From the NCBI GenBank assembly GCA_916048095.2, contig OU696584.1, forward strand, positions 4,553,849-4,617,848: DNA of 64,000 bases, given 5' to 3'. Positions 54,143 through 64,000 of this stretch are shown here, piece after piece (positions within the stretch are counted from its first letter, which is position 1; every line of letters starts with the position of its first letter). The translations under genes and the position numbers were made by a program. This stretch comes from Sacculina carcini (Eukaryota; Arthropoda; Thecostraca; Sacculinidae). A model generated the notes under the pieces. The model saw only the letters and a program-made list of their open reading frames with translations, searched no databases and had not been told where the DNA came from.

Positions 54143-56687
54143 TGTGATTGTGTGTATGCGTGGCATGTGTTAACTGCAGCGTCGAGCATTTGACCAGGTC
54201 GCCGCTGATTGGTTGTTAGAGTTGTGTGTGAGTGTCTGGACTGGGTGTGCGCTGCCGTATGTGAAGGTGTGAGCGTGAACGTGTCGTGTAGAGTCGTGTT
54301 GGAGTGAGGTCTTATAGGCGCGCGTGGGGAGGAAATGACCCTCGCACCTTTCTGTAATTATATTTTGTTTTTTTTCTACAATGATGCTGTTGTTGGCGTT
54401 CCTCAGGTTGTCGGGCCGAGCAACCTCGAGCTGCTGAGGAAATACATGGCACTGTGACCGGGTGGTTCCACATGTCCCTGGAGGGTTTTATTTTGTGTTG
54501 GCGTCTGAGTTGTGTGTGTGCTGTGCAGTGTTTCATGATGTGTGTGATGGTGTGTGGTGCTGAATTGCAATCTGGACAGGTGTCATCGATTGAGTCATTC
54601 AACCTTTTCTGATATGACAGAAGGGCAGGATGATGACCGCATCTCAACCTGGCCAGATGCACCTTGTCTTCTCGTGTGCGTGTGTAATTTGTAATTTTGA
54701 AGTGTATTACCACAACAACAAACAAAAGTAACAAGGACACTAAAACAAATACGGCAAGGGTTCATCGAGCAGAGTTCTTGGATTAACACAATAAATGTTA
54801 TATGTATATATAGTTATTAACAGTGATCATACATTATATATGCTAAAGCAATAATGCTAAACCAAAAACACATAAAATAATAATAACAATAATAATAATA
54901 ATAACGCTAAAAAATGAAAGAAATGGTTATTTCAGTTACAATTTTTTGGTCAGAAATATGTCAGAAATGAATATTGAATGGTTCGTTTGAATCTGGAGCG
55001 ATTTATAGAATTGATCAGTTTTTTGCATTCAAGGGGTAATTGGTTGAAAAAGGTTGGTCTTACTCTAAATATGCTGTCTTTATATGCCGTTGTTGGAAAG
55101 GCGGGACATACTTAAGCAACTGTGTTATTCCTGGTGTTACGACCGCTATCAACATATTGGAAACATATTGTCACGATGCATGTTCTATGTACTGACATTA
55201 GTGTGAATAGTTGATGTACATATTGAAATTCTAACAACTTGTGTTTGGCAGAGATTTGGCATGTACTATCAAACTTCTTCCACAAAAAAATGCAGCGAAA
55301 AATTTTGTTTTGTGCAATGACAATTTTTTTCACAAATGACGGTTATGTGCAGGCCCAGACAGAAATACTGTGAGTCATATGCGAATAAAATAAGGTGTAA
55401 TATATGCAAATTAGAGCCTCAGTCGTCAGACTATATCGAATCCTATACAGAACTCCGGTAACTTTTGACAGTTCAAGATATAATTGGTCTATATGGGTCC
55501 TCCAGTCGAGATGTTCGTCTATAAACTCACCCAAGAATTTGTGCTAGAAGCGTATTCAATAATTTCACCATTGAACATCAACGGAGGCGAAGTGAATTTC
55601 ACAGATTTGTTGAAGAATAACATACCTTTCGTTTAAGAAGCGTTTAATTTCAACTTATTGGCCGTGTGTGTGTGCGTGCGTGCGTATATGTGTGTGTGTG
55701 CTTTCTCATTTGTGTATGTTTGGTGGGTGTTTTTGGAGTAGTTTGTTGTGTTGTAGTGAATGGATTGATTTGCGTGAGATGTCTGTGTGTAGTGTTATTG
55801 TTGTTACTGCCGTTGTTATTTCGATTATGGCGTTTCACTCATGCTCGATTATGTCACGCCTTCACGGTTGTCTCAACATTGCCTACCGTGATACTTGGAT
55901 ATTTACTGGCTGTGAATGGGCGATCAGCGAGTTGTGCCATTGTGCAGTCTGTACAAACTTTCAAAAAAGCGTAAAAACACAATGTATTTGAAGTTATGAG
56001 TGATATATAATGTTGCGCAGACGTGTGGGAACATCTAAACAGCGTGGCCTGTTGCAATGTTTTACCTCTGTAGTTGTGCATGTTCTGTATGTTATTGTAT
56101 ATTATCTTTGCTCGAAAAGGGCAGTGCAAGCCTGCAAACTTCTTATGCCCGCCATCCTGACATCTTGAATCCTCTTTTTTGTATGTTGTGGTGAATGTTT
56201 GCGCTATGTTTTGTTGGGTAAATACAGAGCAGATGCGTGGTCTTGTGCCCCACCCCCGAATACAATGCTTGGACCCCTATTCTAAATATAGCACCATTAT
56301 AATGGAGGTCCCACTTTGAAAAAATGCAGTTACGAACAGCTCCTCGGTCTCCTGGTCTCCATGATATCATGCGTGAGGCAACGATGTCCTTCAACACTCA
56401 GGTTTCCCCGGTCTGGGGATACGGGGGGCGGTTGCTATGACTCTGGTCAAATACATGATGAAACTGCTGTTCACGCTGGCAACATGCAACACTAATGACG
56501 TGTGTGTGTGTGTCGGTTGGTCAATTGACAGAGAGCCAGGCTGTGCTACGTGCCGCTGGCTGGCAGTCTGCTGTTGTGCGTGGTGGCCGAGTCGCACGTG
56601 CCCGTCGAGCTGGTGATGAGTCGTGCGCGCGCTCTCAAACACTGTCTCCACGAGCCTCTGCTGGCCGTGACAACAGCGGCGTCGTGA
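52698..56687 (+). CDS. LAMTOR2: LAMTOR2-like Ragulator subunit (roadblock domain), three coding exons
   Basis: Coding exons 52698-52828, 53545-53743 and 56532-56687, giving 161 residues. Splice sites: GT|GTGAGG, ATTAG|T, GAG|GTACCG, GACAG|AGA; phases agree. Start MSSRYMTSSSSSG at 52698 in context GCGGCCATG. The roadblock fold matches human LAMTOR2 in order: LLSVYSVTDVLQQ, then KSAVVLNTQGKCVACAG across exons 1-2 (human QSTLLLNNEGSLLAYSG), then LRVGLLDFE, and the C terminus SLLLCVVAESHVPVELVMSR, ALKHCLHEPL..AAS (human LLLCMYAKETVGFGMLKAKA and QYLEEPL..AAS). Ragulator anchors Rag GTPases and mTORC1 on lysosomes. Unlike the 125-residue human protein it has an N-terminal Ser-rich extension and a Gly/Glu-rich insert in exon 2. 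Introns hold a SINE, LINE scraps and a hAT MITE. Another roadblock paralogue is the alternative. Confidence 0.7.
52910..53250 (+). mobile_element. tRNA-headed SINE in LAMTOR2-like intron 1
   Basis: Head with an A box (TAGTGGTTAGCAC, 52924-52936), an anticodon-arm-like CCCGC..GCGGG and a B box (GGTTCGAAACC, 52963-52973), resembling tRNA-Val(CAC). The body contains CACCCAGCAGTAAATGATGG and a tail of CCTTTAACCTTTAAC at 53237-53250. The head supplies a polymerase III promoter. Confidence 0.8.
54420..54740 (-). pseudogene. LINE ORF2 C-terminal scrap
   Basis: Reads LARLRCGHHPALLSYQKRLN, DTCPDC and HTITHIMKHC, the Cys/His tail seen at the C end of many LINE ORF2 proteins. The rest is absent. Confidence 0.75.
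55110..55610 (-). pseudogene. LINE reverse transcriptase thumb scrap
   Basis: Two frames: MGEFIDEHLDWRTHIDQL and VTGVLYRIRY, then FDSTCQISAKHKLLEFQYVH. Both are typical of the segment after the catalytic domain of CR1-type LINEs. Broken by stops near 55340. Confidence 0.75.
56225..56445. mobile_element. hAT-type MITE (copy 2)
   Basis: Same family as 51178-51438 (shares CTAAATATAGCACCA-like and GGGGATACGGGG-like blocks). Ends CAGAGCAGATGC and GCTATGACTCTG. Imperfect 8-bp duplication GGTAAATA/GTCAAATA. Confidence 0.75.
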
Positions 56688-57378
56688 TTGGCTCGCGTGA
56701 TATGAGTGGCTCATGCAGTATGACCGCATCACGTGATCTTCTTGTGTCACGTGACATAATTGGGCTGCAGTTGGTCACGTACCATGATCGGGTCACGACT
56801 GGGTCACGTGACATAATTTTGCGTGTATCCGCCTGTAATTGTGTTTGTATTGCAGTTTTGTTTACAATGTTCTCACGTGTATAACGCATTTTCATGTATA
56901 TGTTTGTGTATTGAGCATGAAATGGTATTTATATTGAGTGCAGAATTGTTTATTGTAAACATGTACGCTTATGAATAAATGAATATGCAGCACGAATTGT
57001 TGTTCATTCTGGCTGGTATTGCGATCGTTATGTAACGCGGGCATATTAATATCATCAGCCTGAGTTTTGCCTGTTGATATGGGTTCCATTGTAAATACAG
57101 GACGATACCATTTCTAGAAATTTTCATTTGTTGTGATTTGTAGAACATCCAGGGCAGTGGCAGCGACATATTTTTCCGGTGGGGGCCAAGGGGAGGATAA
57201 GGAAAAAGATGCGGGACTCGGCGGAGCATGAGGACACTCGAGATGTTCACGATTTTCACGATGGTCATGATTTTCGGGGGGCCTCAGGCGCTCCAAGCCC
57301 GCCATGACGCCGCCTCTGATCTAGGGCGCTAGTACTCCACCGCTTAACTGTCGGTGAAATCAAGTAATGATGCAACGT

Positions 57379-57774
57379 CAGTGGTTCCCAACTGGTGTGC
57401 CGCGGCACCAAGGGGTGCCGTGATCTTTTGAGGGAGCCACCAAAATTCAGGGGAGAAATTACATATTTGTATTATAATACCATTTTTGTAATAGCAGGAT
57501 CATTGTGGAAACTTTTTCATATTCATTCATTCATAAATGTATTTTTCCAGCGTTTAATTAAACAGAATAAGAATGTGTCATTAAATAAAAACTGGAAAGG
57601 CAATTGAAGCTTAATAGCTTGTGTTGCCTGAGTTCAATACAATTGCTAATACGATGCAATACATACACGTGTACATATAATCATATTCACGCGCACTAAT
57701 TTACTCATCTAAACACTGATAAATATATCATGCATACAATCACACTCCCACACATAACACCAAACACACGCGTA

Positions 57775-57858
<84 letters not shown>

Positions 57859-58439
57859 TAGCATAATCACGACTCATCGCACTCGACTATATCAACAACA
57901 ACAACAAATATATTTGCTATAGCGCACAAAGTAATCAGAGGCGCGAAATATAGCATATCAATGGGTGCGAGAAAAATACAATGGAATTAAGTTGCTCGGC
58001 AGGGGAGAGTCAAAATGAGCTTTTGAGTTTTCGATATCTATGTATAAATGTACTCGGTGTTCTATGTATCTATGTACTCGGTGGTCCCTGCGGTCAGGGG
58101 AAAAGAATACTGCCGCCGTACCCGCTGCGTGTCGTAAGAGGCGACTAAAAGCGGACCCTCTGCTTCTTTTCTCCAAGATACTACTGTCAGGACCGGTGGG
58201 GGCGCGATAATTCAGCAGAGTTGGTGCCCCCACTGTAACGGCAGCTTTCTTCTGTCCTATCATTCTCCCCGAATAAAAAAATGTACTCGGTGTTGTTACA
58301 CCGATGTAAAATGTCGAAATGAAAAAACTATAATAACAACAGCGGATATTTTAAAATATGTATTTGCTTATAAGGGTGTCGCGAACTTTTGAAAGGCTTG
58401 CCAAGGGTGCCGCAAACTAGAAAAGGTTGGGAACCACTG
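57379..58439. mobile_element. hAT-like non-autonomous element
   Basis: Ends CAGTGGTTCCCAAC and GTTGGGAACCACTG are perfect inverses, a common hAT terminal sequence. The duplication is not clear. Inside are a CA tract (57777-57856), a minus-strand LINE tail at 57895-57960 (GCGCTATAGCAAATATA with GTT repeats) and a segment at 58081-58260 with GTCGTAAGAGGCGAC. No transposase. Confidence 0.75.
57777..57856 (+). repeat. (CA)n microsatellite
   Basis: About 80 bases of nearly pure CA with one ATA interruption. Confidence 0.95.
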
Positions 58440-59167
58440 GCATAAGCCGTATGAAAATCACTGGATGACTTACTCAAGTAGAATATTCTTCAATTATAGA
58501 TTTTATATAAAAATAGTCAAGTCGAATGGGATAGCCCAAATATATTGATTTGGATGAGTCATAATTATATTTTCAGAATCGAAAACAATAAGGGCTACGA
58601 AATGGAGTACTGTTGTTACATAAGCGGTGATTGTAAATATGTTCTAAGCGCAGTGTGCAGGTTGGCAGCGGTACGTTGGTGTAGTAGTGCTGTTGTACTT
58701 GGGTTGTTGGTGTGCTATAAGTTAGTACTATATCAAGTTCTCGGGTAGTTCCTTATTGATAATGCGCTTGTATTCGAGATACTTTTTTGATTTTTTACTT
58801 TGCAGACCATTTTCGAGTACATTTTATATTGTCATAATATAATTAGATATCATTGATCTTTCTCATCAATGTTATTTCACGAGTAACCCACTGACTGATT
58901 GAGTGCTGTCATTAGCTTACGTTTTTGCATGTCTTGTGAGCTGTCTAGTGTAATTAAATGTACATATGTACGCATGAATATATATATATATACATGTGGA
59001 TGTATGTATATGCAGGTATAGAATGGTTATTTGAGTACCAACGAAAGTCGCCGTTGTGTGATTTCAGATATAATATGCAGAAAACATCAGGGAGTGCCGT
59101 TGCAAAGGCCATACTCCCAACTCTGATCTGATCTGAAGCGACAAATCAGCAGTCTGGATGCAAGCTT
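58440..59167. other. No gene seen
   Basis: Probably upstream intron or leader of the MARF1 gene. Short frames have no recognised pattern. Confidence 0.4.
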
Positions 59168-62100
59168 ATGTCCAAATCGACCAATGAGTGGGCTGCCTAC
59201 AAGTTCTTGCCGCCTCGGTCGACCAATCAGCAAGCTTCACGCATGTCGGAGCCGACCAATCGCAGCTCGGCGATGGAGTCCTGCCCTGGTCAGAGTTCCG
59301 CCAATGACAGCCCGACCAGTGATGACGGCGCCGTGTCTGAGGTCGGTGGCAGGTCTTGTCAGTGCTGCGTGACCGCCGGGGGCAGTGACCCACGACAGCA
59401 TGATCTGGCGTCAGCTGCACGTCCCCAGCCGCTCGCCATTTTTTGGGACATTGAAAATTGCCAGGTCAATGAGTTCCAGTGCGTGCGTGTATGTGTGTCA
59501 ACGGTAGTGATAGTTTTACTGTTAACGTTAGTGTAATGGACGAAGCCACACAAAATATGTGCGTGTATGTGTGTATGTGTGTATGTGTGTGTGTGTGTGT
59601 GAGCGCAGGTGCCTAAACACTGCACGGCCAGCGGGTTTGTGGCGGCGGTGCGCGACCGTTTTCTCACGTCGCGCCACTGGGAGACCGAGTTTATGTGCGC
59701 GTGCGACGTTGGCAACGCCTCGGCCGTCACCATGACTCAGCTGAACGACGCACAGGTGCGTTCCATAAGCATCCCAGTGGCGGGTCCAGATTGCGATTTT
59801 GGGAGGGACTGAATTAATTTTGGGAGTGGCTGAATCTTGGCGGCGATCAGTCATTTACATCAGTGTTTCTCAACGTGGACCATATGACCCCCTTAGGGGT
59901 CACGGGATTTTTCTGAGGGCCATATAATCAAATTTCTAAAATGGGGTCCACCATATTTTATCACGGGCTACGAAACATTTGTTGAAACAATTCAATAGTT
60001 TATATTATTATTGTCGATGTTGTACATTTCAATCGTGTGTTCCGGTTGTGGCGTTGTTTCGGTTGTCGGTGGAAAAAGTCACCGGCGCACATGAGCTAAT
60101 CCTATGGAGAAGTCAAGTCGCGACGATCCATGTGTGTATGGGGCCATAGGGATTTCTAGGAGGCCACAAGGACTCACATTGTGTTTAAGGGGGCCACGGC
60201 AATAAAAAGGTTGAGAACCACTGATGCACATGCATCACTATGCAACGCTTTTGCGATAATGCTTATATCAACAAATTCTATAAAAAGAGTATTGTTTCTT
60301 GACCTCTTCTAGTGAATCTGTTGGTTATGAGGAGTTGATAGAAACATTTGAGGGGGGGGGCTTCTGCCCTCTGAGCCCCCCTGGATCCGCCAATGAAGCA
60401 TCCGAAGGGATTTTCGGTCTATAGGGATGTTTGTGTTTTATTCTTTGGTCTTTTCTTCCTTTCTCTCCCATTCGTTCTGGTTTTTCGGTTTTGTGTAATT
60501 GTTCGATTTTTTCTTGTAATTTGGTCATTTGTTATATGCCTCTTTGTTATTTGCTATATAAATATTTGTGATATGGTTATTTGGTGTTTTTATATGATTA
60601 TTTGTTATATAAAAAGTGTGCATGTGTGTGTGTGGTTTGGGCACTTCCGGTAGATGGGGCGACCACTGGGTGCTAATATGCTTGCTATATTATATTATTA
60701 TTTTATTATTGTATTATATTGTTATATATTTATATTATGTATTATTTTATATATTTTATATTGCTATATCAATAATAGTACTTGCTCTTTTGCCATGCTG
60801 CCCGATTTGGCTGTTATTAGTGATGTAATAATGAACCGGTGCAGGTGAACGTGCTGCACGTACCGGCCGTGAGCAAAAACGCGGCCGACGACCGCATCAA
60901 GCAATGTATTCGCCGCTTCAGCGACCAATTCGCCGCGCCAGCCACCGCCGTTGTTATCACGGGCGACATGAATTTCGCTCCCGATCTCTGCTTTCTGCGT
61001 CTCAGGCATGTCCTCTTTCCTTTGTCCTCTCATCGGTTTCACCCACCCAGTCGTTGTGCCCTTGTAAGCTTTGTATGGGAAAACTCACTTAGTGAGGTAG
61101 GGTTTTATCCCACATGTGTATGGTATGCTGTTTTGCATTTTCTAGTTTGAAATATTACGGAATACATATTTGTATTCATTTCTGTGCTGAAAATAGTATA
61201 CATGCATTGGGGTGTACTCACTTGCTATCTTTCACTCGTTTGGTCTATATGATTTGTTGAAAAGTATCAACAATAAATAAATTAATTATAAACATAAAAG
61301 TTTGCGTTTCATTTTTGGTGATAATTTTTTCCGGTTGTTTTATCGATGCTGTAGTTTTTTCCTATTTTCATGAGCATCAGTGTTGACTCATGTCAAAAGC
61401 GACGCAAAACACGCACAATTGTCACACATACACACACACACTCACTGGCGCATGTGCGCAGGAAGCGTGTGCACGTGATTCTGGTGCACAATCGGCATGC
61501 GCGACAGTCTCTACTGGCCTGCGCCGATCAGTGCTTCACTGTGCAACAAGTGGTCTCCAGTTCGCGCGGCACGAGCGCCGAGCAGAAGTACACTGTGAGT
61601 TTGTGCGTTGGCTGGCAATGACAGATGCATAGAAGTGAATAGTTAATGATAGAGGGGGGCTGTTTGTAGGGGCATGGGGCACTGGTGGATCCAGTGGACT
61701 GAAGCCCCCAAACAACGTTTCCATCAACTCGTCATAACCAAGAGGTTCACTAAGAGAAGTAAAGAAAAATATTTGTCCTGTATAATTTGTTGATATAAGC
61801 ATTATCGCAAATACGTTGCATAGTGATGCATGTACATGACTGATCGCTCCAAGATTCAGCTTCCCCCCAAATTAATTCAGCCCCTCCCAAAATTGCACTC
61901 TGGATCCGCCACTGGCATATTGTATTTTTGCACCGCCACTGAAGCGAGCTGAATGCAACCCAAATTTTGGGCTTGCTAGAATATTACCGAGCCAACATTT
62001 CAAATTGTCCAGGTCATTTAGCTCATGGAGGACCAATCGTTAAATTTGGCATCCTTTCGTGGTCTCCACATGGAAATCGTTGGCCAGAGAGTTGCTACTG

Positions 62101-62626
62101 GTTCAGTTCATTTATCAGAAATTGGCACAATTATTCGAGTGGAATATTTTCAAAATATGAAATATATTAATCGAAAAGAGGCAGTCTTGTTTTTATATTT
62201 GGCGCATGTTTTTGTATGCTATTTGATACGTTAAATTTTGAATTAGGAAAATGGGCGAGAACATGGATGGGAGTTTAGTATTGTCATGTATTCGAACATT
62301 TTAGGCAAAATTATATTGCAACAAACGGTGTCGTTGTGAAGACAAAATTTTGTCAGCAGTCGACTTTGCCAGATATGCTGTGAAGTAGCGCTTTTTCGCT
62401 GTGTGTCTGCTATGATCGTTGAGCAGACGGGGCGCCGTGATTGTCGCTCGTATCAGCTACTTGTCAGCGGCCTGCCTGCGATGACCGGCTGGTCGGAGGC
62501 GGGCCATCGCTGGCTCAGCTGTCAGCTGCGGCGGCTGGTCGACAATTGTGGCGGCCGAGTGCGCCACATTGATCTGGCGCAACGACATGCCGTGTTGGCG
62601 TTCTCGTCGCCCGACAGCGCTGCCAG
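59168..62626 (+). CDS. MARF1: MARF1 (NYN/PIN RNase plus RRM), five exons, incomplete
   Basis: Exons 59168-59464, 59609-59755, 60845-61005, 61462-61594 and 62427-62626; phases agree. They encode LAIFWDIENCQ, VPKH.., a segment with FMCACDVGNASAV, then SKNAADDRIKQCIRRFSDQF and ATAVVITGDMNFAPDL, then VHVILVHNRHARQSLL and ADQCF, matching the MARF1 NYN domain in order (human WDIENC, KNAADD, DVNFALEL, ILVHKN). Exon 5 (LLVSGLPAMTG.., LVDNCGGRV, AVLAF) matches the first RRM. MARF1 cleaves RNA in germ cells and helps silence retrotransposons in the mammalian oocyte. Asp residues of WDIEN, AADD and TGDMN are present. Exon 1 may extend upstream; 3' exons with LOTUS domains are expected beyond 62626 but I found none before 64000. 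Intron 3 would begin GC. Confidence 0.85.
59775..60395 (-). mobile_element. MITE (CAGTGGCGGATCCAG family) in MARF1 intron 2, split by a hAT MITE
   Basis: Left end CAGTGGCGGGTCCAG, right end CTGGATCCGCCAATG. Skipping 59860-60222 gives the same internal sequence as 61680-61914 in inverted orientation. Confidence 0.85.
59860..60222. mobile_element. hAT-type MITE nested in another MITE
   Basis: Ends CAGTGTTTCTCAACGT and AGGTTGAGAACCACTG. The 8-bp duplication is ATTTACAT/ATGCACAT; the unoccupied site in the 61680 copy reads ATGTACAT, one change from each. Confidence 0.8.
61680..61914 (+). mobile_element. MITE (CAGTGGCGGATCCAG family) in MARF1 intron 4
   Basis: 235 bp with ends CACTGGTGGATCCAG and CTGGATCCGCCACTG (13 of 15 match as inverses). 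Complete copy of the family also at 29953 and 59775. No coding capacity. Confidence 0.85.
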
Positions 62627-64000
62627 GTGATTAGCGAGCTGGTTTTCGCTAAATGTTTTTGTAGGGTTTATAATTTTTTGCTGGTCAATGTTTTGCACGG
62701 CCTGTATCATAAATAGAATCCTACCGATTAACTTGTATTCTAATTATATTGAATTTGTACGGCTTCGTTAACGTGATAATGTGTCAGTTCTCAGAGGGTT
62801 TCAAGACGAGGAGCTAAGTACAGTATATAATTAATCCGTACAAAAGATGTGTATATTCCATTTGAATATTTTTAATTTAAGATGTGAACAAGTCGTGAGA
62901 CTGTGTCATATTATGGGAATTATAATTAAACAACACAAAACACTAGCATACCTTTGTTTTTCATCGCGTTCTTAACGTATTTGAAGGCTACACTAACCTA
63001 GAAAGTGTATGTTTTGCCAGTATTCGTTTTGTAAATGTTGTTAATAGTAGGTCTGTACCAAGGTTGATTTTGTTAATGCTGATTCGTGTTTTGGGACTGT
63101 ATATATGCCAAGTTATGTTTATCGTGACTAAAAAGACATTATTCAATTCATCATTTTATCGGGAACAAAGGTTTTCTCTGTCACCATTAGTTCAGTTATC
63201 TTTTGTCTATATGATTTTTTTGCTGTATGCTTTATGAAATTAATTTTCATTTTTAAGCGTCATTATCTTTTTGACACATCACAATCTGACATGGACAGGT
63301 ACGTCATGCACCGAATCCAATGTGTTGAAATATGTGCAGCTGATATTTTCGGGTGTTTATAATTCACTTGGTCTGTGTGTTGTTCAATTGAATTTAATTA
63401 TTTTTAATAATTGAAATTCATCAGCGGTTCTTGTATCGAATACATTTTTATTGGGTATTTACTTATTTTTATTTTAGTTTTCGAGTTTAGTAATGGCCCT
63501 GTGGGCGGAGCTCGTGACGTCACACTGCGGTTATTGGTCAATATATTTGACCATTGCGCATTGTGGGTCATTGCTTTTTCAGCAGGTGTTTGTCTTTTGC
63601 TCTTGCGGTGTTTGTTGTCTTTGTGGATATTTGAAATTCACTAGTAGTGCGTTGTACATTTTTCTGATAGTTTTCACGTATTGAATGAATTACTACTAAA
63701 GAGTTGAATTATTACAAAGAGGGCGTATTATTCTTGCTATTCGTTCAGGTCACTTGGGTGGTAATTTTGATTTTTTTGACCGAATATCCAGACCAAGGAA
63801 TGCACCCCACTACGAATTCAACCGTGGCGATATCCGTTGATTGTCACATTAATTGTGTATTTTCCCTTGGTCGTGTCACATGTGCTTTATTTGACATTAG
63901 TCTTTTAGCGCACATACGCTGTCCTGTCCTCGTATGCTAGAATGTCCTGCCACCCCTATGTATTTGTTTATAACGATAGGTCAATAAATTGTTATTATCA
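62627..64000. other. No exon recognised after MARF1 exon 5
   Basis: AT-rich DNA starting with a GTGATT donor at 62627. Probably a long intron. Short frames such as the hydrophobic one near 63490-63660 show no homology that I recognise. Confidence 0.45.

Larger units (their letters stand above)
53744..56531 (+). other. Intron 2 of the LAMTOR2-like gene
   Basis: 2.8 kb with a CA/TG palindromic tract at about 54100-54140, two minus-strand LINE scraps and the second hAT MITE. No further exon is needed to join exons 2 and 3. Confidence 0.6.

Noticed and set aside
54312..54740. Host zinc-finger gene on the minus strand
   Set aside because: The Cys/His pattern and HHPALLSYQKRL context are those of LINE ORF2 C termini, and the rest of the frame is low-complexity.

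Overview
This window is animal (metazoan) nuclear DNA. It carries intron-bearing pieces of animal genes (an NDR-family kinase, a LAMTOR2-like Ragulator subunit and MARF1) in AT-rich DNA packed with retrotransposons, DNA transposons, MITEs, a tRNA-headed SINE and long (TG)n/(CA)n tracts. I cannot name the species. The mix of CR1/L2-like LINEs with PHD-type ORF1, Mag-like Ty3/gypsy elements and several MITE families suggests a repeat-rich invertebrate.

Layout. 1-2100: CR1-like LINE remnant N1 (minus). 2533-2763: (TG)n. 2764-19005: a second LINE, N2 (plus), which is the host of a nest. E1 (3085-4769) sits in its reading frame. E2 (6102-7756) sits at the junction with another LINE, N3 (7757-18119). 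N3 holds a Mag-like gypsy element G1 (8168-17491), and G1 holds E3 (8502-12869). E1, E2, G1 and E3 each have 5-bp target-site duplications (TSDs). 18203-18720 is a three-copy 175-bp repeat. 19653-28578: a short LTR element E4, split by a dead Mag-like gypsy E5 (19935-27593), which is itself split by a truncated pol element E6. 29358-29495: an orphan two-membrane-segment exon. 34308-35720: NDR kinase (minus). 37388-41765: nearly complete CR1-like LINE N4 (minus). 42277-46598: gypsy-type E7 inside LINE fragment N5. 46855-48699: piggyBac-like P1. 49049-52520: DNA transposon with long terminal inverted repeats (TIRs) and a decayed transposase. 52698-56687: LAMTOR2-like gene, three coding exons. 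57379-58439: hAT-like element. 59168-62626: five MARF1 exons, with MITEs in the introns.

Most notable signals. (1) E1, E2 and E3, whose LTR ends are fixed by TSDs, carry directly after the 5' LTR a 12-base primer-binding site (PBS) that is the exact reverse complement of the first 12 bases of a tRNA: tRNA-Phe for E1 and E2, tRNA-Ile for E3. The usual site is complementary to a tRNA 3' end. E4 carries both in tandem. (2) E7 has a 14-base site after its LTR that is complementary to a segment of its own LTR, as in Tf1-type self-priming. (3) In both N4 and N1, ORF1 and ORF2 lie in one frame separated by a single UGA followed by CUA, a known readthrough context, with no ATG before the endonuclease domain. 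(4) E3 has a canonical -1 frameshift signal, GGGAAAC plus a 10-bp hairpin. (5) Most predicted host exons follow (TG)n or (CA)n tracts close to the 3' splice site.

All family assignments are from reading the sequence. No database search was run.
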